From Planctomycetota bacterium (GTDB lineage Bacteria > Planctomycetota > UBA1135 > GCA-002686595), in the NCBI GenBank assembly GCA_012960475.1, contig DUBE01000007.1, positions 62,001 through 126,000 of the forward strand: 64,000 nt of DNA, read 5' to 3'. The notes under the pieces are model-generated. The model was not told the DNA's origin and did no database searches. It saw only the letters and a list, made by a program, of their open reading frames with translations. The number at the start of each line of letters is the position of its first letter. Within the stretch, counting starts at the first letter, position 1. The position numbers and the translations under genes were made by a program. This document shows, one piece after another, positions 34,782 to 44,267 of the stretch.

Positions 34782-34858
34782 GGGGGCGTAGCTCAATTGG
34801 TTAGAGTGCCGGCCTGTCACGCCGGAGGTTGCGGGTTCAAGTCCCGTCGCCCTCGCCA
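34782..34858 (+). tRNA. tRNA-Asp (anticodon GTC)
   Basis: A full cloverleaf of 77 bases with the 3' CCA encoded (34856-34858). The acceptor stem GGGGGCG pairs with CGCCCTC (one G-U), the anticodon stem is CCGGC/GCCGG, and the loop CTGTCAC places GTC at 34816-34818. The T arm has GCGGG-TTCAAGT-CCCGT. Discriminator base G73 is the Asp identity base. A sigma-70-like promoter precedes it and a strong intrinsic terminator follows 10 bases later. Confidence 0.97.
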
Positions 34859-34868
34859 ACCCCGCCTT

Positions 34869-34899
34869 CCGAAGCCCCCCGGGTCCCGGGGGGCTTCGG
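34869..34899 (+). terminator. Intrinsic terminator after tRNA-Asp
   Basis: A near-perfect 15-base inverted repeat, CCGAAGCCCCCCGGG and its complement CCCGGGGGGCTTCGG, separated by one T (14-bp stem with a GTC loop in practice). It is followed by the pyrimidine-rich TTCCTTCC. It separates the tRNA from the RNase D gene 57 bases later. Confidence 0.85.
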
Positions 34900-34955
34900 T
34901 TCCTTCCGGGTTGGTCTTCCCTTCTCCCCAGTCGGTCCAGCCCAGTCCAGCTTTC

Positions 34956-36161
34956 ATGTCAAGCGCCCTTCCGCCGCCCACAGTCGTCAGCGATCGGGCG
35001 GGCTTGGACGAGTTGCTGATGGCGCTCAAGGACGAGCGGGTGATTGCGGTGGACACGGAGGCCGACGCCTTCTTCAGTTACCACCAGAAGCTGTGTCTGG
35101 TGCAGATCACCGCGGGTCGGCGGGACTGGTTGGTGGACCCCCTGGCGGATCTGGACCTGAGTACCTTGGGGGAGATGCTGGCGGATCCCGAACGGGTCAA
35201 GGTGCTTCATGATGCGGAATTCGACATTCTGTTGCTTGGAGGCTTGCACGAGTTTCGCTTGGCGGGCCTGTTTGACACTCGCGTGGCGGCGGCGGTCCTG
35301 GGCTCGGCAAACCCGGGCCTGGCCAATGTGCTCTCTGCCCGTTTCGATGTGCAACTGGACAAGTCCATGCAGCGTTCGGACTGGTCGAAGAGGCCTTTGA
35401 GCGAGAAGCAGATCGACTATGCGCGGCTTGACACGCACTATCTGCCAGACCTCTTTGAGATGTTGTATGCCGAGTGCGAGGAGCGCGATCGGTTGATGAT
35501 TGTCGAGAGCGAATGCCGGCGGCTAGAGCAGCTGCGCCCGGTGCCGACTGAGGTACAGCCTGATGACTTTGTGCGTGTCAAGGGTGCCCGGGATTTGAAC
35601 CCAGTTCAGCGGGCGGTCTTCAAAGAGCTCTTCGTGCTACGAGATAATCTGTCACGGAAGAGTGACAAACCCACTTTCCGGGTGATCAGCAACCAGGCCC
35701 TGTTGGATGTGGCTCGTCGCAGGCCCAAGGATTATCGCGCATTGACCGCCATCAAAGGCTTCACCCCGCGTATGGCGACCCGCATGGGTGACGAGGTGTT
35801 GGACGCTGTGGTTCGCGGTCTTGGGGCCGACCCCATCGAGCGTTTGCCTCGGGCCCCACGCAAGGCTGGGACCTTGGATCTGGACGAGGCGACCCAGGAA
35901 CTCCACGAGCGCCTCAAGCGCTGGCGCAAGAAGGCTGCGGATTCTCTTGGTATCGAAAGTGCCTATGTGCTCAACCGCCACCTTCTGGGGCGTTTGGCCC
36001 AGCAGCGGCCGGAGAGCCTTGAATCTCTCAGAGCCATCGAGGGCATTCAGGGCTGGCAACTGCGGCGGTTTGGGGATGGTATCACCAATGTGGTGCTCAA
36101 GTTCCTGGAAGAAGAGAGCGCCGGTCTCTTGCCGAAGAAGCGCAAGAAACGGCTGCGGTGA
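34956..36161 (+). CDS. rnd: Ribonuclease D
   Basis: This is a DEDD-superfamily 3'-5' exoribonuclease that trims tRNA and other stable-RNA 3' ends. Exo motifs are VDTEAD (D, E), VLHDAEFDILLL, and YARLDTHYL (final D and Tyr). HRDC-type helical domains follow, with ISNQALLDVARRRPKDYRALTAIKGF and a second copy with LLGRLAQQRPESLESLRAIEGI. The 401-residue length and the Lys/Arg-rich tail fit RNase D. The ATG at 34956 is the first after the tRNA terminator; an earlier in-frame ATG at 34692 would read through the tRNA. Its position just behind a tRNA gene is suggestive but may be coincidental. Confidence 0.92.
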   Translation: MSSALPPPTVVSDRAGLDELLMALKDERVIAVDTEADAFFSYHQKLCLVQITAGRRDWLVDPLADLDLSTLGEMLADPERVKVLHDAEFDILLLGGLHEFRLAGLFDTRVAAAVLGSANPGLANVLSARFDVQLDKSMQRSDWSKRPLSEKQIDYARLDTHYLPDLFEMLYAECEERDRLMIVESECRRLEQLRPVPTEVQPDDFVRVKGARDLNPVQRAVFKELFVLRDNLSRKSDKPTFRVISNQALLDVARRRPKDYRALTAIKGFTPRMATRMGDEVLDAVVRGLGADPIERLPRAPRKAGTLDLDEATQELHERLKRWRKKAADSLGIESAYVLNRHLLGRLAQQRPESLESLRAIEGIQGWQLRRFGDGITNVVLKFLEEESAGLLPKKRKKRLR

Positions 36162-36241
36162 GGGAGCGCTGATCCCGCGCGGGACAGTTGTGTCTTGGCT
36201 GCGAAGCGAGCCGCAACCGATAGAGAGCAGCGAACAAGAAA

Positions 36242-36317
36242 TGGTGGAGAAGAAGGGACTTGAACCCTCGACTTCCGCGTTGCGAACGCGACGCTCTACC
36301 GACTGAGCTACTTCCCC
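36242..36317 (-). tRNA. tRNA-Ala (anticodon CGC)
   Basis: A 76-base cloverleaf on the minus strand with CCA encoded. The acceptor GGGGAAG pairs with CTTCTCC and contains the G3-U70 wobble that defines tRNA-Ala. The anticodon loop TTCGCAA gives CGC, decoding GCG. The T arm is GAGGG-TTCAAGT-CCCTT and the discriminator is A73. Confidence 0.96.
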
Positions 36318-36332
36318 TGAATTGTGAGGGGG

Positions 36333-36362
36333 ATCATAGAGTGGGCTTCAAGAAAAGGCCAA
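36333..36362 (-). promoter_or_regulatory. Sigma-70-like promoter for tRNA-Ala
   Basis: On the minus strand TTGGCC (36362-36357) and TATGAT (36338-36333) are 18 bases apart, and the -10 box ends 15 bases before the tRNA 5' end. That geometry matches the tRNA-Asp promoter. Confidence 0.45.
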
Positions 36363-36467
36363 CTGTTGAGAGGGGGAATCAGCGCTTGGGCCCCTGGGGC
36401 AGGATGGAGGGCTGCTCTTGGGGATAAGGGCAGACCCGGGATCGGGCAGGCTCTATCCTGGGGGGAC

Positions 36468-39467
36468 ATGTTTTTTGGAGCGCTCTATCTTTGGGGCGGT
36501 TTGGCGGCCGTACCCATGAATACTCTTGATTGCTTCCAGGAGCCGGGGGAGGATTATTGGCTGGAGGAAGGCAGTTCTCTGGACCTGCGCACCGGGGAGA
36601 CTTTGGACGGTGAACTCAGTGCGGGGCGTTTGGTATTGAGTGATGGAGTGCTCTTGGCTTCTCCGGAATTGGTTCCCTTGGGTGGCGCGGATGCTGGTCA
36701 GCCCCTGAGGGTGATCCGGCGCGAGCCTGCTGGGCTTCGGTCCAAGACCGGGGTCGGAGTGGGGGCAGAGTATCTCTTTGTGCTGGAGGATGATTCCTGG
36801 GGGTATCTGCGAGTGCTGGGGTCTTGGCCAGCCGGCGTGTCTTTGGAGGTGGTCCTTGCACCCAAGGGGGTGACTGAACTGATACGGGAGCCACGCTGGT
36901 TGGAAGCGCGGCTCGATCAGTCCGAGTATCAACTGATCTGGGATTCGACTGAAGGCAGGCGCTACCGCATTGAGGGCAGGGCAGCCGGGCCCGATCAGAC
37001 CTTCGCCAACTTGGGCGAAATCGAAGGCGGCAGCTGGTCGGGTCCCGCGCTGGGCTCCGAGGTGATGGAGTATCGCGTGACTGCTCTCGGTGGATCGGGT
37101 CTCGGAGTGCGCAGGCGTGTTGTGCGCCAGACGCGCTCGGAAGATCTACCCGCAATTCTGCCCAAAGGCGCTCGCTGGAATCTATTGACTGGTGAAGTCA
37201 ACGGTGCGCTATATCACCTTGAGGTGACCCAGAATCAGGGTCAGAACCTGATCTTTGCGTTGGCCGAAGGTATGCGAGCTGGTCCTGCTGCCAAGAGTTC
37301 AATCAAGCGATCCGGGGCAAGACCTAGCGACCTTGGTTCTTGGCGGCCTTCGATTCCCTGGCAGCGGGATGCGGAGCAGCCAATGCGCCAGCATGTCCTG
37401 CCCGCGGGTGCCACCCTGTGCTTGATCACCCCGGAAGGGGTTCCAGTGCGAATTCGTTCCGAGATAGCAAGGGATGGAGGATTGCTCCATTGGCGTCAAT
37501 TGGATCTGTGCGGCAGCGGGTTGTTTCCTAGTGCGCCGGGGGAGCCGAGAGCAGTATTTGCGCAGGGGAGAGTTGAAGTCTCCTTTGAGCCCTTGACCAG
37601 GGCCGCGCCAGACCCGGGCAGAGTGCGCTTGGTGCTAGAGGAGGCTGACGAAGACGGTGAATGGGTGCGCCTGGCCGTGGGGGCTGTCGGGGAACGCAGC
37701 ATTGGGTTGGATTCGAAAGTGAGCGTGGACGCCTTGCCCATAGTGCGGTTCCGGGTGCGACAGGAATACGAAGGCGGGCCGCATTCTCCAGCATCTGAGC
37801 CCTTCAATGTGTTGCTTGTGGATCGTGATGATGCCGCAACCCTCAAGGACCTTGCTGAGCGCGGAGTCTTGGCCCTACGGGAAGAGGCCTATGGACGGCG
37901 CATGCAGGCTCGGGCTTTGTTGCTGGCCCTCGGACCGGAGGCCTTGCCGGCTTTGGAGGCTGCCTTGACCGACCCTGCCAGTGGAACGGAGACCCGTTCT
38001 TCTGTGCGTGACCTGTTGCTCTCCGGAGGCTTCGGCCCTGGTGGTCAGCGCCTCGTGCTCCTGGCCATGGCTCGAGAAGAAGGGTTGGAGGGGGATGTGC
38101 CCCGGGGTCTTGATGCCAGCGAGGCGTTGTACCGAGCCCTGGCGGTGCTTGAGCTGGCGGGGCGACCGAGCGCATCCGATTGGTTGCGACTTGCTGCCCA
38201 TGCGGAACCGGACCCGGCCGTGACGGCTTTGATCAATTTGGTGCTGGAAGACCCCGAGCCTCCGCAGGTTTTGGATCAGCCGGGCGATCTGCTCGTGTTG
38301 TTGCCGCCAGCCCGGCGACCCCTGCGCGAGAGTCGGGATTGGGTCCAAGAGCTTCGGTCGGGAGCGCCCGAGGAATTGGCGGCACTGATTCGTGGGACGG
38401 TGGATGCCAGCCAGCGAGATCGGGCCATGGCCTTGCTGGCGGTGGCTCATTATTTGGAAGCGGCTGAGAATCCACCCGAAGCGCGCACTTTGGAGTCCGC
38501 GGAAATTGCCTTGCGCATGTTGGACCGCGTGCGCCCGGCTCTGAGTGCAGAGTCAGAGGCCAGCGGCCTGCCAGCCCGGGCATTGTTGGATCTCATCGAC
38601 GCCTTGTTGGATGGTGAAGGACACTTGCTGCGCTCGCAGCGCGAGCTGGCTTCCTTGCAACTTGACTCCTGGCCCTTGCCCGATGGAGCGCGCGAACAGA
38701 TCGTGGTTCCAGCAGATGACGAAGGAGCTCTTCGTGAGATTCTGCTGGAGCTCTCACGAGAGAAGGAAGTCTATGTGGACATCTTGATTCCCGCGGGGCG
38801 GCACGTCTTGTCCGAGGCTCTCAGTTCTCAGCGGCTGGGGGTAAGCGGCATGCGCCTCAAAGGTGAGGAGGGCACGGTGTTGGTGGGGACCTTGCGTTTG
38901 GAACACAGCCGGGATGTGGTTCTCGAAAATCTGACTATTGAGGGGAATCGCACCAGTGCCCTTTGGATCACGGAGACGGAGTTGTTCGCCCGGGATGTGA
39001 CCCTGAGTGGGATCCAGCGGGCGGTGCAGGCTCAAGGGGCGTCCTTGGTGCTGGATCGTTGTCGCATTGGGAATTTGGATTCCAGCAGCAATGCCCAGTT
39101 GATCTGGTTGGCTCAGGGCAGCGTCTTGGAAGCGCGTAACTCGGCCTTCTTGGGGGGCAACATCTATTTGGATGAAGGGGGTGAGGCGCACTTTGACCGC
39201 TGCGTCTTGGATGCGGGGGCGCGGCCTACGGTTCAGGGTCGCTCGGCCACATCTCGCGCGAGTCTGCGGGATTGTTTGGTGAGAGGCCGTGCGGGCTGCA
39301 TGTCCGGGGCGGGGACGATTTGGTTGGAGCGTTGTGTACTCGATCTCGCCGCCGATCCGATCTATCAGGCTGTGACCTGCGTGGCCTGTCCCGATTCGGT
39401 GGTGTTGGTGGGGGCCGCCAGTGGCTTCGGGCCCCATGTGCAGCAGCGTTGTTGCCTTGGAAGGTAA
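36468..39467 (+). CDS. Large exported multidomain protein with C-terminal parallel beta-helix
   Basis: No named family is recognised. The start at 36468 yields a signal peptide (MFFGALYLWGGLAAVP). The 999-residue protein begins with beta-rich domains: about 140-250 looks like fibronectin-type repeats with EYQLIWDSTEGRRYRIEG, and a second set lies at 380-500. A helical, HEAT-like part (about 480-750: YGRRMQARALLLALGPEALPALEAAL) follows. Residues about 790-985 are short repeated strands of beta-helix type (RLEHSRDVVLENLTIEGN, SLVLDRCRIGNL, SVLEARNSAFLGGN, GEAHFDRCVLD). Beta-helices of this kind often bind or cleave polysaccharides; no catalytic site was identified. An in-frame ATG at 36324 would include a Trp/Gly-rich leader and is less likely. 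Confidence 0.7.
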   Translation: MFFGALYLWGGLAAVPMNTLDCFQEPGEDYWLEEGSSLDLRTGETLDGELSAGRLVLSDGVLLASPELVPLGGADAGQPLRVIRREPAGLRSKTGVGVGAEYLFVLEDDSWGYLRVLGSWPAGVSLEVVLAPKGVTELIREPRWLEARLDQSEYQLIWDSTEGRRYRIEGRAAGPDQTFANLGEIEGGSWSGPALGSEVMEYRVTALGGSGLGVRRRVVRQTRSEDLPAILPKGARWNLLTGEVNGALYHLEVTQNQGQNLIFALAEGMRAGPAAKSSIKRSGARPSDLGSWRPSIPWQRDAEQPMRQHVLPAGATLCLITPEGVPVRIRSEIARDGGLLHWRQLDLCGSGLFPSAPGEPRAVFAQGRVEVSFEPLTRAAPDPGRVRLVLEEADEDGEWVRLAVGAVGERSIGLDSKVSVDALPIVRFRVRQEYEGGPHSPASEPFNVLLVDRDDAATLKDLAERGVLALREEAYGRRMQARALLLALGPEALPALEAALTDPASGTETRSSVRDLLLSGGFGPGGQRLVLLAMAREEGLEGDVPRGLDASEALYRALAVLELAGRPSASDWLRLAAHAEPDPAVTALINLVLEDPEPPQVLDQPGDLLVLLPPARRPLRESRDWVQELRSGAPEELAALIRGTVDASQRDRAMALLAVAHYLEAAENPPEARTLESAEIALRMLDRVRPALSAESEASGLPARALLDLIDALLDGEGHLLRSQRELASLQLDSWPLPDGAREQIVVPADDEGALREILLELSREKEVYVDILIPAGRHVLSEALSSQRLGVSGMRLKGEEGTVLVGTLRLEHSRDVVLENLTIEGNRTSALWITETELFARDVTLSGIQRAVQAQGASLVLDRCRIGNLDSSSNAQLIWLAQGSVLEARNSAFLGGNIYLDEGGEAHFDRCVLDAGARPTVQGRSATSRASLRDCLVRGRAGCMSGAGTIWLERCVLDLAADPIYQAVTCVACPDSVVLVGAASGFGPHVQQRCCLGR

Positions 39468-39686
39468 AGGCGGGGGCGTGTCCTGGCTCGATCGCTGAGG
39501 GGCCCCATAGGTGGCAGCGCCGCACTCACTCCAGCAAGTGCAGGGCAAGGGGGCGGCTTCGATTGGTGTTGAACTCCGGAACTCATACCGATGCCAGAGA
39601 ACCCGTGCTCTGGTCTTCGCCATGGGTCCTGAAGCGGTTATTCTCTTTGCCCCAATCCCGTTCCAGACCGACCCTTCTACGCATTC

Positions 39687-42377
39687 ATGACCGATTCCTT
39701 CAAGGCCCATGGCATTCTCAAGGTTGAAGACCAGAGTTTTCGGATCGCGCGCCTTTCCGCGCTTTCCGTTGCGGGGCACGACCTCACACGCCTGCCCTAC
39801 TCTCTGCGCGTGCTGTTGGAGAACCTGCTGCGTCACGAAGACGGCGAGAGCGTCACGGTGGAGGACATCGAGGCCCTGGTCAATTGGGACGCGAAGGCAG
39901 AGCCCAGGCGTGAGATTGCCTTTCGGCCCGCGCGCGTCTTGATGCAGGACTTTACCGGGGTGCCTGCGGTAGTGGATCTGGCGGCCATGCGCACGGCAAT
40001 GGTTGCTCTCGGGGGTAATCCGACCAAGATCAATCCTTTGCAGCCAGCCGAGATGGTGATTGATCACTCGGTGCAGGTGGATCATTACGCCAGTCCTGAT
40101 GCATTGGAGGAAAACGGTCGGCTTGAATTCAAGCGTAACCACGAGCGCTATGCGTTCTTGAAGTGGGGCCAGGGTGCATTCGAGAACTTCCGCGTCGTCC
40201 CACCAGAAACCGGGATCGTGCACCAGGTCAACTTGGAGTATCTGGCGCACACGGTGATGAGCCATGAAGGCTGGGCCTATCCCGACACGTTGGTTGGCAC
40301 CGACAGCCACACTACCATGATCAACGGCTTGGGAGTCTTGGGCTGGGGCGTGGGCGGCATTGAGGCCGAAGCGGCTATGCTCGGACAGCCCGTGTCCATG
40401 TTGATTCCCCAGGTCGTGGGTATGCGTTTGACAGGAGAGTTGCCCAAGGGCACAACCGCCACAGATCTTGTGTTGACCGTGGTGGAGATCCTGCGCGCTC
40501 ATGGGGTGGTGGGCAAGTTTGTTGAGTTCATTGGTCCGGGCATGACCAGTCTGCCTCTTGCTGATCGGGCGACTTTGGCCAACATGGCACCGGAATATGG
40601 CGCGACCTGTGGCTTCTTTCCGGTGGACGAAAAGACCATTGATTACTTGCGTCTGTCGGGTCGCAGCGAGAAGTCGATCGCTTTGGTAGAGGCCTATTGC
40701 AAGGAGCAGAGCCTCTGGTGCGACGTCAACGATCCCGAGCCTGAGTATTCAGCCTTGCTGGAACTGGACATGGGCACCATCGAACCCAGCCTGGCCGGGC
40801 CCAAGCGTCCTCAAGATCGTGTGCGCCTGGAGGACATGCCGAGCGCCTTTGTTGCCGCCCGGGGGGAGATTCTGACGGCCGTGGGCAGCAAGAACGAGGA
40901 CCGCAGTATTGATGTGACTTGTGGCGAGGATTCCTTTCCGCTGACTCACGGTAGCGTGGTTATCGCGGCGATTACCTCGTGTACCAATACTTCCAACCCG
41001 TCCGTAATGGTGGCGGCTGGCTTGCTTGCCAAAAAGGCCCATGCCCTGGGTTTGGTGTCCAAGCCCTGGGTCAAGACCAGTTTGGCTCCGGGCTCCAAGG
41101 TGGTCAGCGACTATCTGGATACCGCCGGCTTGACCCCGGAACTTGAGGCTCTGGGCTTCCACCTTGTGGGCTATGGTTGCACCACTTGCATCGGAAACTC
41201 GGGCCCCTTGAAGCCTGAGATCGAGCAGGGGATCCTCGACGGAGAACTCGTGGTCTCAAGCGTGCTCTCGGGCAATCGCAACTTTGAAGGTCGCGTCCAC
41301 GCGCGGGTGCGGTCGAATTACTTGGCCTCTCCGCCCCTGGTGGTGGCTTATGCCATTGCCGGGAACATCACTGTGGACTTGACCACCGAGCCTCTGGGCC
41401 ATGGAGCAGACGGCACTCCGGTCATGTTGGCAGATATTTGGCCGAGTGCTGACGAAGTAGCCGAAACCGTTACTCGCTGCATCACTCGCGAGCAGTTCTC
41501 CTCAACCTATAGTGAGGTCTTGAAGGGGTCGGCCGCCTGGCAACAGATAGAGGGGGGCAGCGGTGACACCTTTGAGTGGGATGAGAATTCGACTTACATA
41601 AAGCATCCCCCGTACTTCGTGGGCATGAAGCACCAGCCTGAGGACGTGCAGGACATTGAAGGTGCCCGGATATTGGGGCTCTTTGGAGATTCAATCACCA
41701 CCGATCACATTTCTCCGGCGGGTTCGATTGCAGCGGACTCTCCCGCAGGCCTGTACCTTCAGGAGCATGGCGTTGCCAAGGCCGACTTCAATTCCTATGG
41801 GTCGCGCCGTGGAAACCACGAGGTCATGATGCGTGGGACTTTTGCGAATGTACGCATCAAGAATCTTTTGACCCCAGGTATTGAAGGAGGTGTGACTCTT
41901 CACCATGACTCGGGCGAGGTCATGTCGATCTTTGATGCGGCCATGAAGTATGTGCAGGCCGGTGTGCCTTCGATCATTCTGGCGGGCAAAGAGTACGGAA
42001 CCGGTTCCAGTCGCGACTGGGCGGGCAAGGGGCCTTCACTCTTGGGAGTCAAGGCTTGCATCGTGGAGAGTTACGAGCGCATCCACCGTTCGAATCTTGT
42101 GGGCATGGGCGTCTTGCCATTGCAGTTCCTGCCCGGGGAGAGCGCGGGTTCATTGGGACTGAAGGGTGATGAGACCTTTGCGATCAGTGGCTTGGAAGCA
42201 CTCTATGCGGGCGACGGTCCCATGGGCGGAACCGTGCAGGTACATGTCACGAACGGTGATGGTGCTAGAACCGTGTTCAACGCACGTGTGCGTATCGATA
42301 CCCCAGCCGAAGCGGAGTACTATCGCCACGGCGGGATCCTGTGCTATGTGTTGCGTAGGCTTGTGGCCCAGGGCTGA
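39687..42377 (+). CDS. acnA: Aconitate hydratase
   Basis: This TCA-cycle enzyme isomerises citrate and isocitrate. The 896-residue length and domain order match AcnA/IRP1-type aconitases. [4Fe-4S] ligands are the Cys in [12 protein letters not shown] and the pair in [12 protein letters not shown]. Other conserved parts are [63 protein letters not shown] and the swivel-domain [20 protein letters not shown] segment. It stands alone, 219 bases after the beta-helix gene. Confidence 0.97.
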   Translation: MTDSFKAHGILKVEDQSFRIARLSALSVAGHDLTRLPYSLRVLLENLLRHEDGESVTVEDIEALVNWDAKAEPRREIAFRPARVLMQDFTGVPAVVDLAAMRTAMVALGGNPTKINPLQPAEMVIDHSVQVDHYASPDALEENGRLEFKRNHERYAFLKWGQGAFENFRVVPPETGIVHQVNLEYLAHTVMSHEGWAYPDTLVGTDSHTTMINGLGVLGWGVGGIEAEAAMLGQPVSMLIPQVVGMRLTGELPKGTTATDLVLTVVEILRAHGVVGKFVEFIGPGMTSLPLADRATLANMAPEYGATCGFFPVDEKTIDYLRLSGRSEKSIALVEAYCKEQSLWCDVNDPEPEYSALLELDMGTIEPSLAGPKRPQDRVRLEDMPSAFVAARGEILTAVGSKNEDRSIDVTCGEDSFPLTHGSVVIAAITSCTNTSNPSVMVAAGLLAKKAHALGLVSKPWVKTSLAPGSKVVSDYLDTAGLTPELEALGFHLVGYGCTTCIGNSGPLKPEIEQGILDGELVVSSVLSGNRNFEGRVHARVRSNYLASPPLVVAYAIAGNITVDLTTEPLGHGADGTPVMLADIWPSADEVAETVTRCITREQFSSTYSEVLKGSAAWQQIEGGSGDTFEWDENSTYIKHPPYFVGMKHQPEDVQDIEGARILGLFGDSITTDHISPAGSIAADSPAGLYLQEHGVAKADFNSYGSRRGNHEVMMRGTFANVRIKNLLTPGIEGGVTLHHDSGEVMSIFDAAMKYVQAGVPSIILAGKEYGTGSSRDWAGKGPSLLGVKACIVESYERIHRSNLVGMGVLPLQFLPGESAGSLGLKGDETFAISGLEALYAGDGPMGGTVQVHVTNGDGARTVFNARVRIDTPAEAEYYRHGGILCYVLRRLVAQG

Positions 42378-42667
42378 GGCTGGCGCGAGCGTTCTTGCCC
42401 CGGGTATCGGGTCCCTTAGTCCAGAAATGAGAATCTGACCACGGCAGGGGGGGAGACACCGTGCGGGCTTTTGGCAGGGTTCAGGGCCCTTCCTGGCCTC
42501 TCTACGCCACACTCCGGCGCCACGGGTTTCCCAAGAACGGGACCAGCCTCCAGTGGTTGGATATCGCCTTCAGTCCACGCATCGCCGTGCTCAGGTCCTT
42601 TCATTCCTCCTGCCGATAAGGGGGGTGTTGTCAATCGTAGGAGTCTTCCCGAGCTTACGGGTCAGAC
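42378..42667. other. Intergenic region upstream of the EAL gene, nothing recognised
   Basis: These 290 bases between acnA and the EAL-domain gene contain no convincing reading frame, tRNA or strong hairpin. I looked for a c-di-GMP-type riboswitch fold because of the downstream gene and saw none. No clear ribosome-binding site precedes the EAL start. Confidence 0.4.
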
Positions 42668-43870
42668 ATGAATACACCTATCCTCATTTCCACCGACCCA
42701 GGCGAGACTCTCGCGCTGCAGCAGGCTTTGCCTAGCCTGAGGCTATGCGTGGATGTACACAGTTTGACTCGTGAAGAGGATCTGCTGGACACTTGCATCT
42801 TTCTCGGTGTCGAACTATTGCAGGGAGATCTCCGCAAGTTGGGGGTAGAGTTGGGAAGTGCTGCGCCTCACGGGAGGTTTGTCGCTCTGCTAGGCCTCGA
42901 TGGCAACTGTTGTCCCGAGAAGATTGCGGCGGCGGGCTTTCACGCCATGTTGCCCTTGCCCGTGCATGGTCCACTTGCTCGTTTCTTCATGCGCGGTGGG
43001 CATCCCGGCGACGGCAAGCGTCCTGCCAGAGTAGCCCTGGCCATGGAACTTCAAGGAGCATGGGATCGTGGCGAACTTTGCTTGCATTACCAGCCCCGCT
43101 GCGACGCGGAAACCCGCCAAGTGCGCGGCTTCGAGGCGCTGGTGCGTTGGGAGCACCCGACTCGTGGTTTGCTTCCTCCGGGTGAGTTCATCTCCATGGC
43201 GGAAGAGACCGGCATGATCATCGACATTGGTGCCTGGGTTCTTCGTGAGGCTTGCGCTCAAGTGGCGGCCTGGGATTCAGTGGGCCTGCCGCCGGTCCAG
43301 ATCGCAGTCAACCTGTCTCCTGTGCAGTTCACTGGGGAGGGTCCCTTGGAGGTGGTTCAAGAAGCACTGCAATCTTCAGGGCTCTCCGCCTCACGACTTG
43401 AGTTGGAGATTACTGAGAGTTTGATGCTGGAAGATCCCGATGGGGTAATTCTGGACTTGGAGCGACTCAAGGCTCTAGGGGTCCAGCTTGCCATCGATGA
43501 CTTTGGAACCGGCTATTCGTCCCTTTCGTACTTGCGGCGTTTTCCGGTGGACACCTTGAAGATCGACAAGTGCTTTGTGGATGACCTGGCGTCGGACCCG
43601 GGTGATGCGGCTATTGTCACTTCGATCGTGGTGCTGGGTCAGAGCCTGGGCTTGTCTATTGTGGCTGAAGGTGTCGAGAACGAGCGCCAGCTTGAGTTCC
43701 TGCGTGTTCTTGGTGTTGATGAGATCCAGGGTTACCTTTTGTCAAAGCCATTGCCTGTTGATGAAATCCCTTCCTTTCTCTGCATCAGTGAGGTTGCTGG
43801 TCAGGCGGCAGGGACCACACAAGATTCGCCGAAGCTCCCCGTGTCCCCGCGAGTCGAGCCCACTGGTTGA
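42668..43870 (+). CDS. EAL-domain cyclic di-GMP phosphodiesterase
   Basis: Residues about 125-370 form an EAL domain with all key motifs: FEALVRW (E156), NLSP (N215), LEITES (E247), IDDFGTGYSS (D277, D278), KIDKCFV (K298), AEGVE and QGYLLSKP. It should hydrolyse c-di-GMP to pGpG. The N-terminal about 115 residues look like a degenerate receiver or sensor domain: the phospho-acceptor Asp is not evident and it has a Cys pair, NCCPEK. There is no GGDEF domain or membrane segment. The 3' end overlaps the convergent DUF3293 gene by 86 bases. Confidence 0.92.
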   Translation: MNTPILISTDPGETLALQQALPSLRLCVDVHSLTREEDLLDTCIFLGVELLQGDLRKLGVELGSAAPHGRFVALLGLDGNCCPEKIAAAGFHAMLPLPVHGPLARFFMRGGHPGDGKRPARVALAMELQGAWDRGELCLHYQPRCDAETRQVRGFEALVRWEHPTRGLLPPGEFISMAEETGMIIDIGAWVLREACAQVAAWDSVGLPPVQIAVNLSPVQFTGEGPLEVVQEALQSSGLSASRLELEITESLMLEDPDGVILDLERLKALGVQLAIDDFGTGYSSLSYLRRFPVDTLKIDKCFVDDLASDPGDAAIVTSIVVLGQSLGLSIVAEGVENERQLEFLRVLGVDEIQGYLLSKPLPVDEIPSFLCISEVAGQAAGTTQDSPKLPVSPRVEPTG

Positions 43871-44267
43871 ACTGTTCGCAGAGGGCAGCTGCCTGCGTGT
43901 TTGAGATGCCTAGTACGAGGAAGCTCTCTTCAGGTGTCCAATTCGGATCGGGGCCAACCCCACGACCTGGAAGTATCAGCAGAGGACGATCCTCCTCATC
44001 ACGCAACTCACCTAGTTGATTTGCTAGCTCTTGGTTTGCTTTGGAATTCTGCTGAGCATCGGTGGGAATCGAGCGGGGATTCCAGGCGGTCAGGAAGGCC
44101 CAGTTGGTCCGGGAGGTGTTGAGCAAGAGGGCATCCAGTTCTGGGTGCGGTTGATCAACTCGCAGGCTGAGCTCATACCCCAAGCCGAAAGCCTCGTAGC
44201 GCGTGGCGCGAAAGGCTTCTTCCAAGAGCTCGCGCTCAGCGGCACCACTGGAATCGTGAAAGTCCAT
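43785..44267 (-). CDS. DUF3293 domain protein
   Basis: This 160-residue cytoplasmic protein has the DUF3293 pattern: NWAFLTAWNPRS, then an N..N..L..L helix pair (SKANQELANQLGELRD), a strand with LLILPGRG, and the closing W-T-P-E-E-S-F-L-V-L-G-I before an ALCEQFNQWA helix. The function of the family is unknown. It is the last gene of the lepA-lepB run, its start overlapping the lepB end by 32 bases, and its 3' end lies inside the end of the EAL gene. A longer start at 44312 is possible. Confidence 0.75.
   Translation of the reverse strand: MDFHDSSGAAERELLEEAFRATRYEAFGLGYELSLRVDQPHPELDALLLNTSRTNWAFLTAWNPRSIPTDAQQNSKANQELANQLGELRDEEDRPLLILPGRGVGPDPNWTPEESFLVLGISNTQAAALCEQFNQWARLAGTRGASANLVWSLPPDQQPH

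Noticed and set aside
38754..40502. Long open frame (582 codons) on the minus strand across the beta-helix gene, the intergenic gap and acnA
   Set aside because: Its composition is His/Gln/Pro-rich with no domain motif, and it lies opposite a clear signal-peptide protein and a fully conserved aconitase; it is a high-GC antisense shadow.
42378..42667. Possible c-di-GMP riboswitch upstream of the EAL gene
   Set aside because: I could not find the conserved core or paired helices of either known class.
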